From positions 1-47,063 of the forward strand of contig JAGWNX010000022.1 in assembly GCA_028872955.1 (NCBI GenBank): DNA of 47,063 nucleotides, given 5' to 3'. The translations under genes and the position numbers were made by a program. Positions 32,675-42,822 of this stretch are shown here, in pieces. This stretch comes from Acidobacteriota bacterium (GTDB lineage Bacteria > Acidobacteriota > Terriglobia > Terriglobales > Acidobacteriaceae). The number at the start of each line of letters is the position of its first letter. The stretch's first letter is position 1. The notes below the pieces were generated by a model that saw only the letters and a list, made by a program, of their open reading frames with translations, searched no databases and was not told where the DNA came from.

Positions 32675-33865
32675 ATGAGCACGATCAGCGATGCAGAGCC
32701 GTTTGCGCTGCGTGACAGCAAAGAAGCAAGCCTGGGTTGGCTGGCCCTGGCGTTAACGCCCGGTATGGGCCCTACCCGCATCTGGCGGGCGGTGGAGCGG
32801 CTGGGCGGTGCGGCACGGGCGCTGAGCGCGTCGCTCACCGAGCTGGAAGGCTCCGGAATGCCGGCGCGATCGGCCCAGTACCTCTTTGATGGCAAGGCCC
32901 GCGAGGCAGCCGAGGGTGAGCAGCGCCGCGTGCTGGAGGCGGGCGGCCACCTGGTGACGCCGGAAGACTCCGAGTACCCGGAGCGGCTGCGCGAGATCTA
33001 CGACCCGCCCGCAGTGCTGTGGGTGCGGGGCAACCTGGCGGCGCTGGGCAGGCCGGGAATCGCTGTGGTGGGCACGCGTCATCCATCGCCGTACGGGGCG
33101 GGCATGGCGGAGATGCTCTCGCGCGATCTGGCGGCGCGGAAGCTGGTGATCTTGAGCGGGATGGCACGCGGTGTGGATACCGCAGCCCACCAGGGTGCTC
33201 TCGCCGCCGGGGGTACCACCGTCGCCGTCTGGGGCACGGGCATCGATGTGGTGTATCCCAAAGAAAATAAGAGGCTTGCCGAGTCGATTGTGGCCCAGGG
33301 CGGGGCCATCGTCAGCGAGTACCCGCTGGGCACCTTTCCCGCACCGCAGAACTTTCCGGTGCGCAACCGGATCCTGAGCGGCATGAGCATCGGGGTGCTG
33401 GTGATTGAGGCTGGCGAACACAGCGGTACCCGCATCACCGCGCGCTGCGCCATGGAGCAGAATCGCGACGTCTATGCCGTGCCGGGCAACGTAACCAATA
33501 AGAACGCGTGGGGGCCAAATACGCTCATCAAGCAGGGGGCCCGGCTGACGGCGACCTGGGAGGATGTGTGGGAGGATCTGCCCTCGCAGGTGCGCCTGGA
33601 GCTGGAGGCCGCCCTGCAGCAGACCGAGGGCGCTGCATCCCTGGGGGGCGGTGCTGCATCTCTGTTTGACGAGGCACCGCTGGGTGGGCATGAGCGGCTG
33701 GTGCTGGACCAGTTGCGGCGCGACGAGCCGGTGCAGCTGGACGAGCTGATGGAGCGTCTGGAGCAGAAGCTGGGCTCGGCTGAGGTGTTCAGTGCGCTGT
33801 TTGAGCTGGAGCTGGCCGGTCGCGTCAAACAGATGCCGGGCAAGAACTACCTGCGGACGTTCTGA
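32675..33865 (+). CDS. dprA: DNA-processing protein DprA
   Basis: 396 aa. Loads RecA on incoming single-stranded DNA during natural transformation. N-terminal helix-hairpin-helix-like region (LALTPGMGPTRIWRAVERLGG), then the Rossmann-like core with VGTRHPSPYG (132-141), SGMARGVDTAAH (161-172), GTGIDVVYPKEN (187-198) and FPVRNRILSGMS, and a C-terminal winged-helix DML1-like domain (about 335-396) that binds downstream partners. ATG 32675 follows GGGAGAGACGAACG. Often called smf. Occurs here one gene before topA, a common bacterial order. Confidence 0.96.
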   Translation: MSTISDAEPFALRDSKEASLGWLALALTPGMGPTRIWRAVERLGGAARALSASLTELEGSGMPARSAQYLFDGKAREAAEGEQRRVLEAGGHLVTPEDSEYPERLREIYDPPAVLWVRGNLAALGRPGIAVVGTRHPSPYGAGMAEMLSRDLAARKLVILSGMARGVDTAAHQGALAAGGTTVAVWGTGIDVVYPKENKRLAESIVAQGGAIVSEYPLGTFPAPQNFPVRNRILSGMSIGVLVIEAGEHSGTRITARCAMEQNRDVYAVPGNVTNKNAWGPNTLIKQGARLTATWEDVWEDLPSQVRLELEAALQQTEGAASLGGGAASLFDEAPLGGHERLVLDQLRRDEPVQLDELMERLEQKLGSAEVFSALFELELAGRVKQMPGKNYLRTF

Positions 33866-33950
33866 GTCTGAGGCCGGCAACCGTCAGAAAAACAAGGGGT
33901 TTGAGGGTGGCCGCCAACAACCTGGCAGGGTGGCAGCCGTGGTAACGACG

Positions 33951-33980
33951 TTGAAGTTGCAACGTCCATCAGTGTAGATT
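33951..33980 (+). promoter_or_regulatory. Candidate promoter of topA
   Basis: TTGAAG (33951-33956) and TAGATT (33975-33980) with 18-bp spacing, each 4 of 6 to consensus, in the 252-nt gap between dprA and topA. It would give a leader of ~130 nt. The rest of the gap shows nothing clear. Confidence 0.35.
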
Positions 33981-34117
33981 CGGGAAGAATTTTGATGCCT
34001 CCGGGTTCGCGGGGATTTCCTTCCGGACCGGGAGCCGTGGTAGGGTCGCAAGGAAAGCTGCGCGATGTGTGGTGGATTCAGGCGCCGCAACGTGTTGGAT
34101 AGCAGGTAAGGGAACGA

Positions 34118-36913
34118 ATGGCAAAATCACTTGTGATCGTGGAGTCGCCGGCCAAGGCGAAGACGATCAGTAAATATCTCGGCAACGATTACGTGGTGGA
34201 GGCCTCGGTGGGCCACATCATGGACCTGCCGAAGAACGACATTGGCGTTGAGCTGGAGAAGCGTACGTTTGAGCCGACGCTGATCGTATCCCCGGGCAAA
34301 GAGAAGGTGGTGGACCGGCTGAAGAAGCTGGCGACCAAGGTAGACCATGTCTTTCTGGCACCGGACCCCGATCGCGAGGGCGAGGCCATTGCCGCGCACC
34401 TGGAGATGCAGCTGCGCCCGGTGCTGAAGGCCAAGACCTCGCTGCAGCGCGTCACCTTTAATGAGATCACCAAAAAGGCCGTGCAGGCAGCCTTTGCCCA
34501 CGCCCGCGACGTGAACGCCAACCTGGTGGACGCGCAGCAGACTCGCCGGGTGCTGGATCGGCTGGTGGGCTACCAGATCTCGCCGCTGCTTTGGGATAAG
34601 GTGCGCCGCGGACTGAGCGCAGGCCGAGTGCAGACCGTTGCGCTGCGCCTGATTGTCGAGCGCGAGGACGAGATCAACCGCTTTCAGCCGGTGGAGTACT
34701 GGACCATCGGCGCGCAGCTCTCGGCTGGTAAAGACGGGGAGTTTACGGCGAAGTTCACCGGCATCGACGGCGAGCCGGCACGGGTGGCCAACGGTACCGA
34801 CGACGAGGGCAAGCCGCAGTTCCTGGTCGGCGCGCTGCCCAACGGCGCAGAGACCGAGCGTGTGCTGGCGCAGTTGAACCAGGCCAGCTGGAAGGTCTCC
34901 TCCGTGGAGCGCAAGGAGCGTCGCCGCAACCCGACCGCGCCCTACACCACCAGCAAGTTGCAACAGGATGCCAGCAGCCGGCTGGGCTTCAACGTGCGCC
35001 GCACCATGGGCGTGGCGCAGCGGCTGTATGAGGGCGTCGAGATCGGCAACGATGGCACGGTGGGTCTGATCACCTACATGCGTACGGACTCGACCCGCGT
35101 CTCGGCAGACTCCGTGCAGGAGGCCCGCGAGTACATCGGCAAGAAGCATGGCGCAAAGTATCTGCCTGCCGAGCCGAACGAGTACAAAGGCAAGAAGGAC
35201 GCGCAGGATGCGCACGAGGCGATTCGCCCCACGCGCGTGGAGTACACGCCGGAGTCGATTCGCCGCTACCTGAGCGACGAACAGTACCGGCTCTACAAGC
35301 TCATCTGGGAGAAGTTCGTCTCCTCGCAGATGACGCCTGCAGTCTTTGACCAGACGACGGTGGAGATTGCCGCCGAGGCTGACCGCCGGTATGACTTCCG
35401 TGTCTCCGGCTCGACGCTGAAGTTCGATGGCTACCTGGCGGTATGGCAGACGGCCTCAGAGGACGCAATTCTGCCCGCGCTGAAAGACGGTCAGTCGCTC
35501 ACGAAGCTGGGAGTCGAGGCAGAGCAGAAGTTTACCGAGCCGCCGCCGCGGTACAACGAGGCCAGCCTGGTGAAGGTGCTGGAGGAGCGAGGCATCGGTC
35601 GGCCCTCCACCTACGCCTCCATCATTAATACGATTCAGGATCGCGACTATGTGAAGAAGATCCAGGGCAAGTTCGTGCCTACGGAGATCGGCATGGTGGT
35701 CACGGGTCTGCTGGTCAAGAACTTCCCCTACATCTTTGACCCGCAGTACACGGCTCGTCTGGAGGGCGAGCTGGACGCGGTGGAAGAGGGGGAGGAGCGC
35801 TGGACGGATCTGCTGAACGGCTTCTACGACCACTTTGAGCAGGAGCTGGTGGTCGCTGGCGACCGCATGGAAGACATTAAGCGGATGGAAAAGCCGACCG
35901 AGGAGATCTGCGACAAGTGCGGCAGTCCGCTGGTGCTGAAGTGGGGCAAGTTTGGCAGCTTTTACTCCTGCAGCAACTTCACGCGCTCCAAGCCGGTTAC
36001 GGTGGCGGCCGGGCCGTGGAAGAAGGATCCTCGCGCGGTGTCCAGGAAGATCACGACGGCGCTGCACTTCCCCATGGTGGTGAAGGCCACGACAGACGAT
36101 GAGGTGGAGTTCCAGAAGGAGGCTGCGGACGCGAAGCAGCTGACGGCTGCCATCAATGCGGCCTGGGCCAGCCCGGGGAAGAAGGTGACCGTCGAGCAGT
36201 TCAGCTGCGACTTTACCAAGGAGAACGTTGCGGCCAAGCCTGACCTGAGCGCTCCCGGGGCCGATGAGGTGCCAGAGGAGGAGTTCTGCGACAACTGCGG
36301 CCGCGTGATGGTGCTGAAGAATGGGCCGTGGGGTCCGTTTATGAGTTGCCCGGGGTACAACGAAGACCCGCCCTGCAAGACCATCCGCAAGCTGACCCAG
36401 AAGGTGCAGCAGAAGCCGCCGGTGCAGCTGGATGAGGCCTGCCCGAAGTGCGGCAAGCCGTTGCTGCAGCGTGAGGGCGCCTATGGGGAGTTCATTGCCT
36501 GCAGCGGCTACCCGAAGTGCAAGTACGTGAAGCAGGACCTGCTGGATGTACCCTGCCCGAAGTGTGGCAAGGCGATTGCCGTGCGCAAGACCAAGCGCGG
36601 CGACGTCTTCTATGGCTGCACCAACTACCCGAAGTGCGACTTCGCTTCCAACCTGAAGCTGGTCAACGAGGTGTGTCCGAAGTGCGACAGTGCCTACCTG
36701 CTGGAGTATGGCAATAAGGAAGGTCTCTACGTCGTGTGCCCCAACAACCGCGAGTTCCTGCCCAAGCGCCGACCGCGCAAGGGGGCTCCGGCAGAGGAGC
36801 CAACCACGCCACTGTGCAGCTATGAGCGCCGCATCGGCGACGCGCCCACTGTACCGGTGGCGACCATGCCGGATCCTGACCGGACCCGGCCCGTGGTGGA
36901 GAGCGTGGCCTAG
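34118..36913 (+). CDS. topA: DNA topoisomerase I
   Basis: 931 aa. Type IA topoisomerase that relaxes negative supercoils. Toprim domain with Glu9 (VIVESPAKAK) and the metal motif DPDREGE (83-89); active-site Tyr320 in GLITYMRTDSTR; DAHEAIRPT motif shortly after. The C-terminal third (from ~600) carries five Cys4-type zinc ribbons, beginning CDKCG, CDNCG, CPKCG, CPKCG and CPKCD; the last two lie close to the end. The Ala/Pro/Arg-rich tail is not conserved. GTAAGGGAACGA precedes ATG 34118. Confidence 0.97.
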   Translation: MAKSLVIVESPAKAKTISKYLGNDYVVEASVGHIMDLPKNDIGVELEKRTFEPTLIVSPGKEKVVDRLKKLATKVDHVFLAPDPDREGEAIAAHLEMQLRPVLKAKTSLQRVTFNEITKKAVQAAFAHARDVNANLVDAQQTRRVLDRLVGYQISPLLWDKVRRGLSAGRVQTVALRLIVEREDEINRFQPVEYWTIGAQLSAGKDGEFTAKFTGIDGEPARVANGTDDEGKPQFLVGALPNGAETERVLAQLNQASWKVSSVERKERRRNPTAPYTTSKLQQDASSRLGFNVRRTMGVAQRLYEGVEIGNDGTVGLITYMRTDSTRVSADSVQEAREYIGKKHGAKYLPAEPNEYKGKKDAQDAHEAIRPTRVEYTPESIRRYLSDEQYRLYKLIWEKFVSSQMTPAVFDQTTVEIAAEADRRYDFRVSGSTLKFDGYLAVWQTASEDAILPALKDGQSLTKLGVEAEQKFTEPPPRYNEASLVKVLEERGIGRPSTYASIINTIQDRDYVKKIQGKFVPTEIGMVVTGLLVKNFPYIFDPQYTARLEGELDAVEEGEERWTDLLNGFYDHFEQELVVAGDRMEDIKRMEKPTEEICDKCGSPLVLKWGKFGSFYSCSNFTRSKPVTVAAGPWKKDPRAVSRKITTALHFPMVVKATTDDEVEFQKEAADAKQLTAAINAAWASPGKKVTVEQFSCDFTKENVAAKPDLSAPGADEVPEEEFCDNCGRVMVLKNGPWGPFMSCPGYNEDPPCKTIRKLTQKVQQKPPVQLDEACPKCGKPLLQREGAYGEFIACSGYPKCKYVKQDLLDVPCPKCGKAIAVRKTKRGDVFYGCTNYPKCDFASNLKLVNEVCPKCDSAYLLEYGNKEGLYVVCPNNREFLPKRRPRKGAPAEEPTTPLCSYERRIGDAPTVPVATMPDPDRTRPVVESVA

Positions 36914-36990
36914 GACCTATCGTCGCTTCGGGTGACCGTAGGCAGCAGCAGAACAACACGTCCCTGAGGGGCGTAAGGAGAGAAGTGTCC

Positions 36991-37413
36991 ATGGCGACTG
37001 CAACCGATGCCGAACTGGTGATGAAGCTGTATGACCTGCGCCGCGAGCCGGTGATGCGCGAGGCGCGCAAGTTCATCCTCTTCCAGTTCAAGCCGCAGAA
37101 TCATGACGAGTTATACGCCGTCACCCGGAATCAGGCGGTACCCGAGAACGCCTACTGGCGGCAAGTCATCTCCTACTGGGAGATGGCAGCCACGCTCGCG
37201 CTGCGGGGGGCTGTGGACCCTGAGCTGTTCCTGGACTGGAACGGCGAGGGGCTGGTGCTGTACGCCAAGTATCACCACTGGCACGCAGAGTCTGAAAAGC
37301 AGAGCGGACAGCCCTTCATGCGGAATACGGCTGCCCTGATCGAGCGTTTTCCTGAGGCGAAGGCCCGCTACGAGGGGATTCTGAGCCGGTTTGGTCCGGG
37401 CTCCGGGCGCTGA
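36991..37413 (+). CDS. Uncharacterised conserved protein
   Basis: About 140 aa, no family named with confidence. Soluble and largely helical; no signal or membrane segment. Striking aromatic and charged segments: KLYDLRREPVMREARKFIL, YWRQVISYWEMAATLALRG and LDWNGEGLVLYAKYHHWHAE. Helical proteins of this type in Acidobacteriota follow topA, as I recall, but the role is unknown. ATG 36991 or GTG 36985 are both possible after AAGGAGAGAA. The start is 77 nt after topA and may be in one transcript with it. Confidence 0.7.
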   Translation: MATATDAELVMKLYDLRREPVMREARKFILFQFKPQNHDELYAVTRNQAVPENAYWRQVISYWEMAATLALRGAVDPELFLDWNGEGLVLYAKYHHWHAESEKQSGQPFMRNTAALIERFPEAKARYEGILSRFGPGSGR

Positions 37414-37495
37414 GTACGGAGCGCCGGCTTTCCTTTGCGGCACTCATTCTGTTACAAATGCGGGTAGGGCCGCAGGCCGGAGCCACAAGGGTAGA

Positions 37496-37516
37496 TAGGC
37501 CCCTGTACCGGGCCTA
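37496..37516 (+). other. Hairpin upstream of the DUF427 gene
   Basis: TAGGCCC (37496-37502) pairs perfectly with GGGCCTA (37510-37516) around a 7-nt loop. It lies between the stop at 37413 and ATG 37553. It could be a terminator of the upstream gene (no T tract) or a leader or operator structure. Confidence 0.35.
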
Positions 37517-37552
37517 AACAGTTATCTTGTTCATTTGAATGGAATTGTTACT

Positions 37553-37837
37553 ATGGCGAAGGCAGTATGGAATGGTCAGACCCTGGCTGAAAGTGACACC
37601 TTCGAGACCGTCGAGGGAAATATCTACTTTCCTGACGAGACGATAAGGCGCGAGTTTCTGCGTCCCAGCTCGACGACTTCAACGTGCCCGTGGAAGGGCC
37701 TGGCTCGCTACTATACCGTGGTTGTGGATGGGCAGGAGAACCAGGACGCTGCCTGGTACTACCCGGATCCGAAGCCGGCCGCCCGGGCCGTGAAGCACCA
37801 CACCGCCTTCTGGCGCGGGGTCGAGATCATCAAGTAG
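37553..37837 (+). CDS. DUF427 domain protein
   Basis: 94 aa. DUF427 family: MAKAVWNGQTLAESDTFETVEGNIYFP, the TSTCPWKGLARYYTV core and NQDAAWYYPDPKPAA with a final HHTAFWRGVEI are the family signature. Such proteins form small beta-barrel folds of unknown function and often follow stress or metabolic genes. ATG 37553 is used; the TTG at 37535 would add six poorly conserved residues. Ends before a strong bidirectional terminator. Confidence 0.85.
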   Translation: MAKAVWNGQTLAESDTFETVEGNIYFPDETIRREFLRPSSTTSTCPWKGLARYYTVVVDGQENQDAAWYYPDPKPAARAVKHHTAFWRGVEIIK

Positions 37838-37861
37838 CGGAACGCGCCTTCACAAAGACAG

Positions 37862-37897
37862 AACGGGAGCGGCCACGTGGCTGCTCCCGTTTGTTCT
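37862..37897. terminator. Bidirectional terminator between the DUF427 gene and the histidine kinase
   Basis: Nine perfect pairs (37862-37870 with 37883-37891), extended by a G-U pair and an inner GCC-ACGT-GGC arm, followed by TTTGTTCTT. It sits between convergent stops at 37837 and 37912. Confidence 0.8.
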
Positions 37898-37911
37898 TAA
37901 GCGCTTGAGGC

Positions 37912-39432
37912 CTAGTAGGCCTGCGCCTGGTCCAGCGGGAGCCGTACCTGGAAGCAGGTGGCACCCGGACGAGACTCCACGGTGATGTAGCCGTTGTGTT
38001 TGCCGACGATGCGCTGTGCGGTGTCCAGCCCCAGGCCCAGCCCGCTGCCGACTGCCTTGGTGGTGAAGAACGGCTCAAAGATGCGCGACTTGATCGCCGC
38101 ATCGACGCCGGGGCCGTTATCCCAGATCTCAACGAAGGCCATAGGGCCGGTGAGGCGGGTGGTGATGCGCAGCCGTGCTGGCCCGGTGGCACGCGAGCTG
38201 GCCATCGCGTCCAGGGCGTTCTCTATCAGCGCAGTCCACACCTGGTTCAGTTCGCTGCCGTAGGCGCTGACGGGCGGCAGAGCGGGGTCATACTCGCGCT
38301 CGATGGTCACCTCGGCCAGGCGCGACTTGAGCATGGCCAGCGTGGTCTCCAGCGACTGGGCCAGGTCAACGTCCTGGATGGGTGCCTGATCCATGTAGGC
38401 GTAGTCCTTGATGGACGAGATCAGGTCGAAGATGCGGATGGTGGAGTCGACGACGGTCTCAGCCATGCGTTCGACGCGCAGCGAGCTGGCGACGGTCGCC
38501 AGCGCCACGGGCAGCACGCTGGAGTCTGCCACGGCGGCGAGCTCATCCAGTTGCTCGATCGGCAGCCGGGTCTCGGCCAGCGCCGGGGCAATGGTCCAGG
38601 GCTCAGGGATGTTGTGGGCTACCAGCCAGCGCGAGATGGCGTCTTCGCGGTCGGTCGCCTCGAGCGGGCTCTCTGGCGTGGTCAGAAAGTTGGCGTACTC
38701 GGCCATGCGCGCGCGGGCAGACATCACCCAGGCGCGGTAGCCGTTGGACTGCTCCTCGGTCAGGCAGAGCTTGCCCAGGCGGTACTTGTGTTCGCCGTAC
38801 TGGCGCAGCTCCCCAAAGACGGAAGCGGCGGCGCGCTGCGCGGCAGAGGCGGGGTTGTTCAGCTCGTGGGCCAGGTTTGCCGCCAGCTTGCCCAGCGCGG
38901 CCAGCTTCTCTGCCTGCTGCTCAATGCGGGTGACCTCGCGGACGCGATCCAGCAGGATGGAGACGCAGCGTTGCGTCATGGAGGGGATGGCCGCCAGCAT
39001 AGCCGGGAAGTCGCTCTCGTGAATGGTGAGCGCCCATACCGGGCTGACCGCGTAGCCGTCGCCGCCCCAGCTCTTCATGCGCGAGAAGGGCAGCTTGCCG
39101 GTGATCTGCCCGGCGCGACCCACGAAGACGCGCGTTGCGGCTGCGTGGCGCCGCCGCACCTGCACCTCGCCGGAGAGGAAGATGTACATGCGATCGCAGG
39201 CGCTGCCCTCCAGAAAGAGCAGCATCCCGTCGTCGCCCACCTGCTCGGAGCAGTGCTCTGCCAGCCAGGCGTACTCGGCCTCGGTCAGCCCATCCAGCGG
39301 GGGGACCGTCTTCAACGCATCGACAATGCGAAGACGTGGCGTGGGCTCCGCAGGGGCAGCCACGGTGAGCAGCGCAAGGTCGGCCGGTGGCATCGCCGGA
39401 TTCTGAAGTTGGTTCCCTTGGGTGGCGATCAC
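37912..39432 (-). CDS. Sensor histidine kinase with N-terminal CAP-like (cyclic-nucleotide-binding-fold) domain
   Basis: 506 aa, cytoplasmic by sequence (no membrane segment). Residues ~38-155 are a CAP-ED-like beta roll (PLDGLTEAEYAWLAEHCSE..LFLEGSACDRMYIFLSGEVQV), but the phosphate-binding cassette, usually FGExAL..PRxAT, is not recognisable (AGQITGKLPFSRMKSWGG). H-box LAANLAHELNNPASA with His189, N-box Asn405 (ALIENALDAM), G1 DNGPG (438-442), FEPFFTT, G2 GSGLGLG (462-468). An unusual ~150-residue stretch separates the H-box from the second DHp helix. No receiver gene adjoins. The start is GTG 39432 with AGGAGG upstream. Confidence 0.9.
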   Translation of the reverse strand: MIATQGNQLQNPAMPPADLALLTVAAPAEPTPRLRIVDALKTVPPLDGLTEAEYAWLAEHCSEQVGDDGMLLFLEGSACDRMYIFLSGEVQVRRRHAAATRVFVGRAGQITGKLPFSRMKSWGGDGYAVSPVWALTIHESDFPAMLAAIPSMTQRCVSILLDRVREVTRIEQQAEKLAALGKLAANLAHELNNPASAAQRAAASVFGELRQYGEHKYRLGKLCLTEEQSNGYRAWVMSARARMAEYANFLTTPESPLEATDREDAISRWLVAHNIPEPWTIAPALAETRLPIEQLDELAAVADSSVLPVALATVASSLRVERMAETVVDSTIRIFDLISSIKDYAYMDQAPIQDVDLAQSLETTLAMLKSRLAEVTIEREYDPALPPVSAYGSELNQVWTALIENALDAMASSRATGPARLRITTRLTGPMAFVEIWDNGPGVDAAIKSRIFEPFFTTKAVGSGLGLGLDTAQRIVGKHNGYITVESRPGATCFQVRLPLDQAQAY

Positions 39433-39513
39433 GCACCTCCTGGTGCCGCAGTGGCACGTGTCCAGTGTAGTTAGCTTACGCAGGTTTGAAGTCAGTTGGA
39501 TGCGAATGTGCGT

Positions 39514-39536
39514 CGAAGGATGGGAAAAATCCTTCG
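39514..39536 (-). terminator. Hairpin downstream of the MFS gene
   Basis: An 8-bp perfect stem (39514-39521 with 39529-39536) with a GGGAAAA loop lies 10 nt after the MFS stop on the minus strand. No T tract follows, so termination is probable only by position. Confidence 0.4.
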
Positions 39537-39545
39537 GCGAAGTGG

Positions 39546-40970
39546 TCAGGCCGGATTGACCTCGATGGGGTCGGGACGATGCCCACTGGTGGCCGCCCCG
39601 GCATCGTGGTCCAGGCCGAGGGCGTCAAAGACCGGTGCCAGCGACAGCACGGCGACGCAGAGAATGGCTGCGTGGAAGTCCTGCAGCATCGGCGTCGCAG
39701 CCGAGTGCCCATGCACGTGCGCCACAATCCGCAGCGTAACCGCACCGACCGCCACGCCCATGCCGAGCGAGAGCTGCATGACAGCGGAGAGAAAGCCGTT
39801 GGCGCGAGACATCTTCTCCGGCAGGATCTCGGTATAGGCCAGCGTGGTCATGCAGGTGAACTCCATGGAGCGCAGCGCCCCGTGCAGAAAGAGCACCAGC
39901 ATGATGAGCGCCGCAGGCGTGGCCGGCGTGAGCGTGGCGCATAGGGCAACCGAGACCGCCGTGAAGATGCCGTTGACGATGAGAATGCGGCGGAAGCCAA
40001 ACCGGCGCAGCGCCTGGATGACGAACGCCTTCATCGACAGGTCGCCGGCGAAGAGCGCCAGCAGATAGAGGCCGGACGTGAAGGCGTTCAGGCCGAACGC
40101 AATCTGGAACATGAGTGGCAGCAGGAACGGCAGCACCGACACGGCGATGCGGAAGGCGCTGGCACCATACACCGAGAGCGAGTAGGACTTGAGCCGCATG
40201 GACTCGACATCGATGAGCGAGGTAGCAGGGGCGCGGCGAGCCACCAGGATGGCCAGGACTCCGCTGAGCAGGCTGACCGCCAGCAGTGCGGCCGGCAGTT
40301 GCCAGTGCCGGGCATCAGCACCCAGCTTCTCCAGCGCGACGACCGTGCCCGTGGAGGCGATGCCTGCCGGAATAAAAGTGGCCCAGTCAAAGGCATGATG
40401 CTCTTCGGCGCGGGTGTTCTCGATCCAGCGCAGCGTAAGCACCAGCGCCACCAGTCCCAGCGGTAGATTCAGAAAGAAGATCCAGTGCCAGGAGAAGTAG
40501 GTGGTGATGAAGCCGCCCACCGGCGGGCCAACCACCAGTGCGGTAAGGCCCGGCCAGGTGATGTAGGCGATCGCTTGCGTCAGCTGATCTTTGGGCGTGG
40601 CGCGCAGCACAATCAGGCGGCCGACGGGCACCATCATGGCTCCGCCGATGCCCTGCAGAATGCGGAAGAGAGTGAACTGCGTAAGCGTGTGCGAGAAGCC
40701 GCACAGCAGCGAGGCTGCCGTGAAGACGGCGATGGCCGTTCCGAAGACCGATTGCGCGCCGAAGCGATCAGCAAACCAGCCGCTGATGGGGATGAAGACG
40801 GCCAGCGTGATGAGATAGGCCGTCATGCCGATGTTCAGGTTGACCGCACCGACGTGGAAGCTCTTCGCCATCTGCGGCAGTGCCGTGCCGATGATGGTGC
40901 CGTCCAGGTTCTCCATAAAGAACGCAGAGGCAATCAGGCTGGTGACGTAGAGAGGAGATCGGGGCCGCAT
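39546..40970 (-). CDS. MFS transporter, DHA2-type drug exporter
   Basis: 474 aa with about 14 hydrophobic segments. The first helix ends in NLDGTIIGTALPQMAKSF, the DHA2 (14-TM) signature, followed by ISGWFADRFGAQSVFG (motif A) and RILQGIGGAMMVPVGRLIVLR (motif B/C). Predicted proton-driven exporter in the inner membrane; the substrate cannot be told. Stands alone between the histidine kinase and ilvC; no TetR/MarR regulator adjoins. ATG 40970. Confidence 0.9.
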   Translation of the reverse strand: MRPRSPLYVTSLIASAFFMENLDGTIIGTALPQMAKSFHVGAVNLNIGMTAYLITLAVFIPISGWFADRFGAQSVFGTAIAVFTAASLLCGFSHTLTQFTLFRILQGIGGAMMVPVGRLIVLRATPKDQLTQAIAYITWPGLTALVVGPPVGGFITTYFSWHWIFFLNLPLGLVALVLTLRWIENTRAEEHHAFDWATFIPAGIASTGTVVALEKLGADARHWQLPAALLAVSLLSGVLAILVARRAPATSLIDVESMRLKSYSLSVYGASAFRIAVSVLPFLLPLMFQIAFGLNAFTSGLYLLALFAGDLSMKAFVIQALRRFGFRRILIVNGIFTAVSVALCATLTPATPAALIMLVLFLHGALRSMEFTCMTTLAYTEILPEKMSRANGFLSAVMQLSLGMGVAVGAVTLRIVAHVHGHSAATPMLQDFHAAILCVAVLSLAPVFDALGLDHDAGAATSGHRPDPIEVNPA

Positions 40971-40985
40971 GGAATGCTCTCAGTG

Positions 40986-41023
40986 TACAAAACAGCAGAG
41001 GCCCGGCGCGGCCGGGCCTCTGC
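40986..41023 (-). terminator. Terminator of the ilv operon after ilvC
   Basis: A perfect 13-bp GC-rich stem (40995-41007 with 41011-41023) with a GCG triloop; on the minus strand it is followed by TGTTTTGT. It starts 19 nt after the ilvC stop. Confidence 0.85.
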
Positions 41024-41041
41024 GTGGTGCTGCATATGCTA

Positions 41042-42148
<1,107 letters not shown>

Positions 42149-42754
42149 TTACTCCGCAAACTGGTTGGGCAGGTCGTCCTCGTCTGGGCGGCTGGGGAAG
42201 TGTGCGGTGGCGGCGGCGGGCTGGGTGCCCAGCGCCTTCAGCACGCGGCTGGTGTGGTGGCCGCGACGCATGGCCATGCGGCCCGTGCGCGAGACCTCCA
42301 GCACGTCGTAGCTGGCCTCACGCAGCACCTGCAGCAGGCCTTCAATCTTTGAGGCCGAGCCGGTCATCTCCAGCATGATGGACTCTGGCGCCAGGTCCAC
42401 CACGCGCGCGCGGAAGACGGTGGCCAGCTCGAAGATCTGTGAGCGCGAGTGCAGCCCATGCGGCGCGTTGGGCCCGGCGGCTACCTTGATGAGGCATAGC
42501 TCGCGGATAACGGCCTCGGACCGGCCCACCTCATCGACACTGCGCACAATCTCCAGCTTATAGAGCGAGGCGCGGATGCGGTGGGCGGCGTTCTCAGGTG
42601 CCTCGGCGACGATCGTCATGCGCGAGACGCCCTCGCGCTCGCTTTCGCCCACGGTGAGCGAGACGATGTTCACCGAGAGACGGCGAAAGAGGGAGGCGAC
42701 CCGGGTCAGTACGCCGGGTTTGTCGTCTACAAGTGCTACGAAGGTGTGGAGCAT
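42149..42754 (-). CDS. ilvN: Acetolactate synthase small (regulatory) subunit
   Basis: 201 aa. Activates the catalytic subunit and carries valine feedback control. N-terminal ACT domain begins LHTFVALVDDKPGVLTRVASLFRRLSVNIVSL, followed by the ALS_ss_C domain (IRELCLIKVAAG, IFELATVFRARVVDLAPESIMLEMTGSASKIEGLL). The C-terminal ~35 residues are a variable, polar extension. Lies 68 nt after ilvB and 81 nt before ilvC. Also called ilvH. Confidence 0.95.
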   Translation of the reverse strand: MLHTFVALVDDKPGVLTRVASLFRRLSVNIVSLTVGESEREGVSRMTIVAEAPENAAHRIRASLYKLEIVRSVDEVGRSEAVIRELCLIKVAAGPNAPHGLHSRSQIFELATVFRARVVDLAPESIMLEMTGSASKIEGLLQVLREASYDVLEVSRTGRMAMRRGHHTSRVLKALGTQPAAATAHFPSRPDEDDLPNQFAE

Positions 42755-42822
42755 ACTCTGTCCGCTCTTGCTGCTGATGCCAACGCACCAGCGGGTTAGT
42801 GTGGAACCTCTTCAGTTACGTA

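Noticed and set aside
37996-39474. 492-codon open frame on the plus strand
   Set aside because: Antisense of the histidine kinase, composition only.
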